Positions 49,607 to 58,172 of a DNA stretch of 64,000 bases are shown here, piece by piece. The first letter of the stretch is position 1, and every line of letters starts with the position of its first letter. A program made the position numbers and the translations under genes. The stretch covers positions 1 to 64,000 of the forward strand of contig NW_005179195.1 in NCBI RefSeq assembly GCF_000350225.1, written 5' to 3'. The notes beneath the pieces are model-generated. The model had not been told where the DNA came from. It saw nothing but the letters and a program-made list of their open reading frames with translations, and ran no database searches. The stretch comes from Chondrus crispus (lineage: Eukaryota > Rhodophyta > Florideophyceae > Gigartinales > Gigartinaceae).

Positions 49607-51802
49607 AAGACGCGAAATAGGGGGTACTTGATCAGATGTTCACCCGGTCGGCAGAGGTCCAAAGCCCTCCGCATCTCTGAGACGAGAGATCAGCAGAACT
49701 AATTCCCCCGGTACAGTACTGGCGCACCAAGGCTTTAGTACCTCACACCAGCTCGCAGCATAAAACTTCACGAGGAGAGTCTACGGCGCTGCTGCGGTTA
49801 GAATGCCCTCCATTGCGTGGTATGCTGCGCTAGAAAGTAAACAAGGAACTCTAACGGGAGGAAAAAAGGCATCGGGGCAGCGGGACAACCTATCTAAATA
49901 GTCTTCTTGGTGTCCCGAAACCCCTGCAAATGGCCCTCATAGGCTGGGGTCCAATTGAGGCCTCCACTGGGTCCTGCCACGGTGCATGAGGCGCACCTCC
50001 CCACTCGTCAGAAAAATATTCATAGAATTAGCATTGTTGACTTTCTTATTTGGCGGGACTGCGGTGGCAGTTTCATCCGTTTTCATGTAGGGGAATTCCA
50101 GAATTCCCCTACACGAAAACAGATTATGGAAAAGTGGACAAACACACGTGGCAACGTACCAGGCGCTTATTGGATATGTGGCGTATGACAAGTTTCCAAA
50201 TTTCCAAATTCCTACTTTCCAAAACACCTACAGTAGAATGCCCCTGAGTAATACTGTCTCACAGCCACCCGGCTTTGTCTCAAGCGAATATCACAGCCTA
50301 GAGCTTACAGTTCAGTATACTATATGAGGCCTCGCAGCCGATGGACAACTACCGCCGTACAGTGTGCACTGCGCAGTACAGGCGGGGCCGCGATATAAAA
50401 GCACTTTGAATAAGACCGACCTCGCAGTAAAGGCACCATTTTCGCTTGGCACGGTATCATAACTTCAAGCCGCATCAGACACTGTAATTCCAATCACACA
50501 GGCCTTTTTTCGGGGTATTTAAACGCATCTTAGAAGCCCCGCTCACAGTCCCCCTGTTCCATTTCTCCGCGGCTGTGGAGGAGGTTAGTGACGAAACCAC
50601 ATATATTGGGGAAGAACGCGCCACTATACCGACCGCCACTATACCGACATCAGTTGGTCTGAATGCATTATTGCTACCGCTAGAAACAATTGCTCATGAT
50701 TGCAATATAACAGAGGTAGGGATGTTGTTGCGGAGAGTGTGAAGCGTGTTCGCGCGCTTACGAGGGAGGGCTTCTGTGCACAGGTCCAGGCAACTACTTA
50801 TCGGTGAGGCGTTACAGCGTTCTAAAGAGTAAAATGGGCATCCTGTGCGAGATTCTTGAATACAGTAGTAGCAACCTCGGATTAAGAGCAGCATGAAGGG
50901 TTGGCACGGGGTGCTCTTATATCGTGGTCCCCACTGTACTTCTTCAACAGTCATGATCACGAATTTCCTCACTCCTCACCGCACCCGACTCAGGAAGAAA
51001 ACAGTCACGTAAGAAACCGTGACACCGGCACTCGTACTAAAATCGGTATTCCCCCGGCACCTCCGCGTTGGCCCTGACTTCTCTCAAATTGTACTATCGA
51101 TCGCGGCATTTAGCTTTTGCCAACGCTGCTCCATCCCTATAATGTGGCGATGTACTCTCTCAAAGTAAACATGTACACTTCAAGCTGAGTCCAAAGGACA
51201 ACAAAGTAATAGCTTAGGATGAAGCTTCCATGTTGGGGGCCAAGCTTCGTACTGCACAGATGAGGCGTAACTCGCCACGCGGGGAGCGAACTCGGTCATT
51301 CATAGGGTCGCTCCAAAAATACCCTACAATACCAGATTGCTGGGAGCATGACTGGTGGTGTTTACATCAAGTGCTAACTTGACTACGGCATAGTACACAT
51401 GTAACATGTTTCGGACACGGGCAGCCGGTGGGGATGGAAAGCAGGTGCAAATGTGGGGAAAGGCGGAACGAGAACAACCACACGCTGTGATCGCCGCTCC
51501 GTATCTCGAATCTGGTTGCACAGCTCTCTAGATTTGTCACATTTTGATTTTTTTGGTCAACCGGCGTTTTCAACGAATCCCCTCTATCCAATCCTCTCCC
51601 ACACACTAAAATATTTCCGTCGCCAACGACCAACCAAGACAGACACCCCCAAACAATACCAACAACCGCATACCTCACCCCGTCGCTTCTCTTTTCCACC
51701 TCACTCCCAAACAATCCTTCTCCTTTCTCTCCCAACCGCCTCTCCCCTTGCACCACTATCAACAGCATCCTGTCCCCATCAAAGACGCCTCGCTATCACC
51801 CC
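49607..51802. other. Gene-poor region upstream of the host gene pair
   Basis: I see no convincing gene. It contains the 5' part of the DIRS-like element (start unknown), a near-perfect stem-loop at 50079-50120, and from about 51600 the pyrimidine-rich upstream region of the next gene. Confidence 0.5.
50079..50120. repeat. Inverted repeat, 20-bp arms
   Basis: GTTTTCATGTAGGGGAATTC at 50079-50098 pairs with GAATTCCCCTACACGAAAAC at 50101-50120 (19 of 20) with a 2-base loop. Confidence 0.9.
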
Positions 51803-53125
51803 ATGCCACTGCAACTATGCTTCACTCCCGTCGCCGCCCCTGTCTGTATACAGCATGAGCACATTAGCACCGGTCGCACTCGCCGCGCTTCGCGTCCAAA
51901 ATTTGCAAAGAAGCCGCGCGCCCCTCCTCGCTTCGCCGAGCACCGTTCCACCCCGCGCCGCTGGCGCGCCGCCGACGAAAAGGATGCCCTTTTACGGCAA
52001 GTCACCACCGCCTTGAACCAATGGTATCAGGAAACAGGCCACCCGAAAGGCTCCCTTCCCTCCGACTCACACTTGCGCCGCTGTGAAATTGCCCGCCGCC
52101 TGCGCTTGCAGCGCCTGGTTACCCGTGCTGGTGGCCACCGCGCTGTGCAGGCCAGCCTTGGTCTGCGCCCAATCCAATCTTCACTGAACGCAGTCAAGGA
52201 AAAAGAATTAGCGGAGCTCGCTCAAAGTTTGTACATGCTTTGCGCGGACCACGACCTTGTGCACCCGAGTGAGGAATTCCCAGACAAGAAGCTAATCCGC
52301 AAACTCAGCCCGCCGCTTGGCAATCGAATCGCCGCTTTTCCGGGACGGAACGGATACAACCGCCTGGCCGAGTACATCCGCGCGAAGGCTAACAAGTCTT
52401 TTGAGAAGCCTGTCAGGGACGAATTCAAGAGCACGAAAAGATGGGGGTTGCGCACAAACCCTCACGAGCTGCGTATGGAGCTCCTCGCCTATCAAACCCA
52501 CCCTCAGGTCTTGCCGCGTCTTAACTCCCTGCCCTCTGAGATCGCTGGCGCAATCCAACGTCAGGGCGGGGCGGCAGTGTTTGCGCGGGCCCACGGAATG
52601 GTTCTCGACAGAGATTGGGGAAATCTCCTTCGCTTCTCAGGCCTCATTCGGTGGCTTTCAGATCAGGTCTTTCCGCTCATTGACGTCCCCAATGGGTCCA
52701 ACGCAAATACTGCTGAATCGTACTTGCTAATGGTACAATATCAAATGAAGCATCCCCCCAACTTCCCCTCACCAGTCGAGGTCGCGCGTGCAGGCTTTAC
52801 GAATGATGTGCTCAGGTATGGTGGACGCAAGTCGCTAGCTGGGCGACTTGGGTTTTCGCGAACATATGGCATTCGAGATGTGTTTATGGGGCCGTTTTCA
52901 GTCCTTTTTGCAGCTGATTTACTGGAGCACGCAGTGAAACAGGTGCACGTATCTGCAGACTGCAGTATAGCGATGCCTGCCATGGAATGTATGGTCGCAG
53001 ACGGAAGGTCAGACCTCGCCGGGGCTGTTGGCTTCCTGGGAGGCGAGGGTGCTGTTGGTCGGAGAGTCGGACTTGTCCCACGAGAGCGACTCTTAGGTAA
53101 TGTTCAATATACTGATTATGCCTGA
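51803..53125 (+). CDS. Repeat protein, probably organelle-targeted
   Basis: 440 residues. The N-terminus is Arg/Ala/Pro-rich and poor in acidic residues, as expected of a plastid or mitochondrial transit peptide. The body has at least three copies of a roughly 65-residue repeat ending in a GG motif: LVTRAGGHRAVQASLGL, AAFPGRNGYNRLAEYIR (degenerate), IQRQGGAAVFARAHGM and LRYGGRKSLAGRLGF, preceded by FPSPVEVARAG-type sequence. I recall similar repeats in algal and plant organelle proteins of unclear function. Another frame (MSTLAPVALAALRVQNL from about 51855) also looks like a transit peptide, so the true N-terminus may involve a frameshift or small intron. It converges with the YIF1 gene. Confidence 0.65.
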   Translation: MPLQLCFTPVAAPVCIQHEHISTGRTRRASRPKFAKKPRAPPRFAEHRSTPRRWRAADEKDALLRQVTTALNQWYQETGHPKGSLPSDSHLRRCEIARRLRLQRLVTRAGGHRAVQASLGLRPIQSSLNAVKEKELAELAQSLYMLCADHDLVHPSEEFPDKKLIRKLSPPLGNRIAAFPGRNGYNRLAEYIRAKANKSFEKPVRDEFKSTKRWGLRTNPHELRMELLAYQTHPQVLPRLNSLPSEIAGAIQRQGGAAVFARAHGMVLDRDWGNLLRFSGLIRWLSDQVFPLIDVPNGSNANTAESYLLMVQYQMKHPPNFPSPVEVARAGFTNDVLRYGGRKSLAGRLGFSRTYGIRDVFMGPFSVLFAADLLEHAVKQVHVSADCSIAMPAMECMVADGRSDLAGAVGFLGGEGAVGRRVGLVPRERLLGNVQYTDYA

Positions 53126-53341
53126 ACTTATCCTGTTCAGCAATTAAGCATAAATTAGCTAAGCAGTTCTAGGTGTTACACGAGTTCCGAGAAGGTCGGT
53201 TTTTGCGATTCTGTATAACATGCGAGTTAGAGTTCGCTCCTTTAGAAACAACCAGTAAACAATATACAGTTTATTCCTTAGTGGTAGCAACAGAGACTGT
53301 CTACCCGCACAGTACCAATATCGTGCCTGCCGTTGCCTTCC

Positions 53342-54889
53342 TCACCGACTTGGACCAAGCACTAACATCCAGTATATTGGATACTGCAACACACTCAAAA
53401 ACAGCAAAAATCCATTGCGCCTCGCTAGGTCTGTTGTCTGCTGGAGATTTACATCCCTAGGCAGAATAATGCGTCTGTGGGATCTCATCAAGAAAATGGC
53501 CATAGCTGAAGCGGCGTAAAGCAAAACAGGCAGATAAAGCCTCGGCATCAGTAGCCATGACGCCATCGCAACTACAACCCCGACAAATTTGTAGCCCCGA
53601 TACGCAATGATATCCAACCAGGGAGTTGGCCGGGCATTGACGAGATAGAGGCCCAGCTTCACTATAAGGACCTCCAGCGAGAGAACTCCAAGTCCCTTTG
53701 AAAAGTACTTGGCAAGGACATTCGCATGAAAGTCATTCCTAATGCCAAAGACAAAGCCGACCATGAGCACGTACGTCACAAACGACATGAGAGGAATATA
53801 GAGATCTGGTGCGTTGACATCATCACGCGGCGGCAGGTAGGTGGCGACTCCCTCGGCGGTGGACCCCTCAAATTGTACAGGATCCATGCCACGCCGGCGC
53901 GACCATATGCGATGTACAAACGGCATGACGATGATCGCAAGCTTCTTCAATACATAACGATGATTAACTGCGAAGTAATATTTTGGCATGCGCATAAAAG
54001 TCCTTCCGTCCTGTTGCTGCCCAAAGAACTGACTCGTGTATCCCGCTGCCCCAGGAGCTAGTGAATTAAACAATTGAGCCCCAAGGGCTGCATTGAAACC
54101 ATTGCCCGGTCCATTGCTCGCCATCTGTTGCATACCAGCGAGCATAAATGGAACAGCGGACTGCATGTTCGGAATTTGAGGTTGATACTGCTGCTGCTGC
54201 TGTTGTTGATGTGATTGGTATTGCTGCTGTTGCTGCTGCTGTTGCTGCTGCTGTTGTTGCATCTCGTAAAACGACGAATGTTGGTGACTCTGACGGCGCT
54301 GTGCTTGGCCAGCCGGTTCAACAGTGGCAAAGTCTTGATGAGGAACAGGGGGGGTGGGAAGGCGAGTCATGGTGGGGCTCGCTTGTGGCGACATGGACAA
54401 GTTGTAATTTGATGAATAGGAACTCTGCAGTGCGTTTTGCGGTGGGGTGGCATGATCAGTGTTGTGGTACTGCTGATTGGAATAGTACTGGCTTTGTTGC
54501 GGCGGTGGGGGCATCTGCTGCTGGTGTTGATGCATGGGGTCTTGGGCATACGATGAGACGTTGAAGAAGCCATTTTGCTGTGAGGGCGTTTGCGAATTCG
54601 TTGGCGACATGTTGCGAGGCGCATACGACGCGTAAGGGTCGTCCATTTTTGACCCAATGGTTCGGAACGGCTGTTGTTGGTGCATGGGTACAGCATGGGG
54701 CCGGGGGTGTTGCGGTTGCTGCTGCTGCGGCGGTGGTGGTTGTGGCTGCTGCTGTTGTGATGGAAAGACAGGATTTGGAGGCTGAGATTGGCCGTGAGGC
54801 GGTTGCGAGTTGGGGCTGTAGAAGCCATTCGCATCTGGCTGGTGGTTTGTCATTGCCTGGTCTGGTTGATGCACTCGTCGATCATACAT
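53342..54889 (-). CDS. YIF1: YIF1 family ER-Golgi membrane protein
   Basis: 515 residues. YIF1 proteins pair with YIP1 and act in ER-to-Golgi vesicle transport. The C-terminal half (about residue 270 on) matches the family: FNSLAPGAAGYTSQFFGQQ, RMPKYYFAVNHRYVLKKLAIIVMPF, DVNAPDLYIPLMSFVTYVLM, LDIIAYRGYKFVGVV, and a last membrane segment ending YWMLVLGPSR. About five membrane spans are visible. The first 260 residues are a Gln/Pro/Ser-rich low-complexity region with Gln runs (encoded by CAG/CAA near 54190-54260), whereas typical YIF1 proteins total about 300 residues. The start could be the first Met or MTNHQPD at residue 13. No intron is evident. Confidence 0.92.
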   Translation of the reverse strand: MYDRRVHQPDQAMTNHQPDANGFYSPNSQPPHGQSQPPNPVFPSQQQQPQPPPPQQQQPQHPRPHAVPMHQQQPFRTIGSKMDDPYASYAPRNMSPTNSQTPSQQNGFFNVSSYAQDPMHQHQQQMPPPPQQSQYYSNQQYHNTDHATPPQNALQSSYSSNYNLSMSPQASPTMTRLPTPPVPHQDFATVEPAGQAQRRQSHQHSSFYEMQQQQQQQQQQQQQYQSHQQQQQQQYQPQIPNMQSAVPFMLAGMQQMASNGPGNGFNAALGAQLFNSLAPGAAGYTSQFFGQQQDGRTFMRMPKYYFAVNHRYVLKKLAIIVMPFVHRIWSRRRGMDPVQFEGSTAEGVATYLPPRDDVNAPDLYIPLMSFVTYVLMVGFVFGIRNDFHANVLAKYFSKGLGVLSLEVLIVKLGLYLVNARPTPWLDIIAYRGYKFVGVVVAMASWLLMPRLYLPVLLYAASAMAIFLMRSHRRIILPRDVNLQQTTDLARRNGFLLFLSVLQYPIYWMLVLGPSR

Positions 54890-55719
54890 TTGTTGTGAGA
54901 CAAAGGAACAAGCTCAGAATTTGCCTCAACGCCCGGACGGTGCCGCTATCACCTGAGCCAACGTTGAGAAGGAATTGAAAAACTGGGGGAGTAGTGGAAG
55001 GCAAAATGTTTCAAACAGGGAAATCGGGTATTGAGACGAAATTGAAAGACTCAATGCTTGGCTGTTGGGGAGAAACGATCGTTCGTACGAAATGCTTTGA
55101 AAAATGTACGGATTGTGTGATCGTAACGGTGGCAAAGCGGTCTGAATGTCAATAATGAGTGAGCTGTCTGACGGGCGTAAAGCGGGGGAGAGTTGGTGGT
55201 AGGAGAGATGGCTAAACTGAGAGCAGGTGAGTGAGTGACAGTGATACAAGAACCAACAACACGGAAGAGAAAAAAGGACCAAGTTTGATATTTTGCCAGT
55301 GCAAATTACAAATTACAACTTACTGCAAAGAATTGGATGACGTGTGAAGTGTGAAGTGACCGTCATTACAAGTGGCGATTTGACAACAGAGTATTCACGA
55401 CATAGTGCCCTTTTTAATAAGGATCCCATTAGTTTAAGGTTTACGCAACAAGAGTTTCACAAATAAATGTGAGAAATAGCGATATGATAGAGACTTATGA
55501 AAATGATGAATTTTAGAACAAGAGCAAGTGTAGACATTTGTTTACGCGAAATTCGCTTGAATACGTACGTAGGAGTATAACTTAGACCCCTCTGCTCTGT
55601 GCGTCCTCAAAGAGCCGATCTCGAGACTCTCTGGCACGCACACCACGACACGCAGCACACCCAACCGTGTCCCTCCCTCCCTCCATCTCTTTCCCAGTCC
55701 CTCGTCTGTATCGACGTTC
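54890..55719. other. Upstream region of YIF1 and intergenic DNA
   Basis: Pyrimidine-rich on the YIF1 coding strand for about 350 bases, then AT-rich sequence. I see no gene. Confidence 0.45.
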
Positions 55720-56262
55720 CGGATTAAAATCGTGCGGTCAGTTCGTCCCGGCGGTCAGTTCGTCCCGGACGCAAACGATCACCGTCCGCCGACCACGCCA
55801 TGCACCGAAACTCCGTGCCATGTCCCTTGAGCGAGCCGCCCACCTCTACCCTTCCCACACCCCATATTGTCACGCTCCCGTCGCGTCCTCCACACTCAAT
55901 CGTGTTAACACGACTTCAACTGTCACACACCACCCCGCACATCGCAACCCAATCTTCGCGACCCCTTTTGCTGCCATGACCCCTTTGCTTTCCAGCACTT
56001 TCATATCGTCACCCTGTCGTCCGTTCCTCCAGACACCACTCGGCCTCCGTCCGCCAACCACGCCAGGCACAACACCGAACTGCCATGCCCCTCAAGTTTG
56101 TCTCCCGCAGCATCAGTACCCCCATACGCTGCCCGCACTGTCCTGTTCTCCAGATGTGACCCGCCTTCCGTCCGCTGGCCACTCCTCACATATAACCCAA
56201 TCGCAATGTCCTTCCAGCGCACGTCCTAAGGTCTCGCCCGGATCCCGTCCCTCCACCTTGTG
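55720..56262 (-). pseudogene. Decayed WD40 repeats
   Basis: On the minus strand, at least three WD40-like units can be read in shifting frames: GRALEGHCDWVICEEWPADG ... SGEQDSAGSVWGY, then LEGHGSSVLCLAWLADGGRV ... GGTDDRVTI, then GGRDGSVTIWGV followed by LKGHGTEFRCMAWSADGDRL. Stops and frame changes separate them. WD40 domains of this regular type (GHxxxVxCxAWSxDGxRVxSG) occur in large repeat proteins. No intact domain partner is visible. Confidence 0.65.
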
Positions 56263-56533
56263 ACACATTCCCTTGTGTTTCGAAAAACGTATAAAGCACT
56301 CAACCTCGGCGCTTCAGAAAATCATCTTCAGCCAGCGACTAAACAATACTGCCGCGCCTTGTCATTCTGTCACTATGTTCCTGCCGTCGCGTATGCTGCG
56401 ACTTTTTGATGAAGTTGTGCTCCACAAACCAATTGGTCTGAGAGACATAAGTCTCTCGGCAAATAGAATGAGGTATTCATAGGGAAGGGTGGACGCGCAA
56501 TGATGTCAAGCAAACCTTTTATTTGTAATAGGA

Positions 56534-56939
56534 TTACAGGTTCACGCTTCCTTGCTTCGAGAGCAGTGTTGTGACTAGGGAAAGGACGGACTGCATCTGC
56601 TTGCCATTCTGTTCCGTCATGCTACTCATGGAGTTGCGGTACGCTGCTAGCTCGCTTGCACGCTGCGCGCGCTCCTCTGCGCGTTCTTGACGGTCTGCAT
56701 CTCTCTGAGTTGCTTCGCCCTCAGCCGTTTCGCGTGCAAAAGCAAGCTTCTGTTGCTCTAGATCGAATCGGGCAGTTTCAGATTCGCGAAGCGCCACGCT
56801 GATTGCTTGCATTCCATCTCCAACGGCTGCACGTCGTGTTTTGGGCGGACTTTCATCGTCAGAACTCTCTCGCTCTCGACGACGACGCTTCCCACGTAAC
56901 GCATTCAAGACGAGCTCTTGACCCGCAGCAATCTTTTTT
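56534..56939 (-). pseudogene. Myb-like ORF (fourth Harbinger-type), C-terminal part
   Basis: Coiled-coil C-terminus (ALRESETARFDLEQQKLAFA, then RQERAEERAQRASELAAYR) with a basic tract GKRRRRERES. It continues the N-terminal part at 62766-63244. The MULE at 56940-62765 splits them, and ignoring the insert and one copy of the 9-bp duplication joins the frames. The layout equals that of the Myb-like partner at 15880-17379. No associated transposase is visible in the window, so it may lie beyond 64000 or be lost. Confidence 0.75.
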
Positions 56940-57236
56940 GAGTTAATGCTGCGTTTAGTGGGGCGATCGTGGTCTTTTTTGTGGCAAAAAGGGGTTGAAA
57001 TGGCTTTTCTTGTAGTGTTGAGGGGGTGACGCGGTCAAATTTGCTGAAGCACCCATCCGATTGAGAAATATTTGTAGGGATCGTATGGGTGACGTCTTCA
57101 ACATGGGGGTGACAGAAAAGAATTTGGTTGTTCTTGAGGGGCGACAGAATCTGAACAAAGTGGACGGTGCTATAAATTGTACTAAATGACAGGCGAAATC
57201 GGATACTAAGGCGTTACTAAAAGAGCGGCTACTGGG

Positions 57237-58172
57237 CTACTCTGCGGTATCCCCATACAGCTGTTTCAGAGAGCAATCCTTCACTGTGTGATCTGCCATC
57301 CGACACAAAGAGCAGGAGTACACACGCTTCTTCTTCGCAGCAGGGCCTTTTTCGTACCAGGTTTTTCTTCGCCTACCAGCCCTCCTAACCGGACGACCCC
57401 GTGGCGGCGGTAAAGCTTTTGGAATTTGCAGGTTCTCCTTCGTAGCAACGAGCTTCTTCGCATTGAATAAAATGTCGTCGACCCTTGCTTGTGAAGGAAG
57501 ACTATACTCCATATTGGCGTACTGCATAACCCAGGCAGATGTTAGATGACGCGCTTCAATAAACCGATAGAGATTGCTTGGTCCATACTTTTCGAGAAGA
57601 ACAGAGACGCCATGCCAACAGGGGAATCCAGACCCATTTGTAGAGTAAGCGCAGCAAGAAGGGGGGGTTTGGGTATTATTGCTAAGCCTTACAAGCCGCA
57701 AAACGGTTCCATTTTGCTGACTAGCGACGGTGGCTTCCATTTGCGACGTACCATCCAGAAAACGCACAGAAGACCGATATACGTGAGCTCTCTGAATTAG
57801 GTATGCGAGATGGTTCTGTGTGCGAGGAGGGACGGGAGATGTACAAGACAGGGCACTGTCCTGGCGACGCAAAAAATTTGTTCTCTGCAGAAGCACGACC
57901 CTTGAAAGCATCTTCTGAGGCTCCACGGAACGAATATTATTCCTAAGATCAGCTGACATCTGGCTTTCAGCCCCCTGTGAAGTTGTGATAAGGTCTTCTA
58001 AGCTGGAAAATGCCCTGTACACTTCAGAATCTTCGAATCTATCCAGATAGGCCTTTTGTGTCGCAGAAAAATCTGCTTTCAGAGCGTATACCTGTTCTCG
58101 AGACGGAGCATATACTGCTCGTTCATACAACCGTATTCCAACGCCCTTGTTAGATCCTAATCGCGCGGACAT
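57237..58172 (-). CDS. MULE transposase, C-terminal part (SWIM and zinc knuckle)
   Basis: 311 codons, one frame away from the N-terminal part. It holds a SWIM-type zinc motif (CCAYSTNGSGFPCWHGVSVL, of the C-x-C-x(n)-C-x-H kind), then a basic tract (PPPRGRPVRRAGRRRKTW) and a CCHC zinc knuckle (CSLCRMADHTVKDC) at the C-terminus. Both are regular parts of MULE transposases. The junction is at a run of seven A (minus strand, about 58183-58177), where a -1 slip would join the frames. Confidence 0.85.
   Translation of the reverse strand: MSARLGSNKGVGIRLYERAVYAPSREQVYALKADFSATQKAYLDRFEDSEVYRAFSSLEDLITTSQGAESQMSADLRNNIRSVEPQKMLSRVVLLQRTNFLRRQDSALSCTSPVPPRTQNHLAYLIQRAHVYRSSVRFLDGTSQMEATVASQQNGTVLRLVRLSNNTQTPPSCCAYSTNGSGFPCWHGVSVLLEKYGPSNLYRFIEARHLTSAWVMQYANMEYSLPSQARVDDILFNAKKLVATKENLQIPKALPPPRGRPVRRAGRRRKTWYEKGPAAKKKRVYSCSLCRMADHTVKDCSLKQLYGDTAE

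Noticed and set aside
55667..56263. 198-codon Pro/Ser/His-rich plus-strand frame
   Set aside because: It is the reverse strand of the decayed WD40 repeats, whose repeated sequence explains the long open frame.
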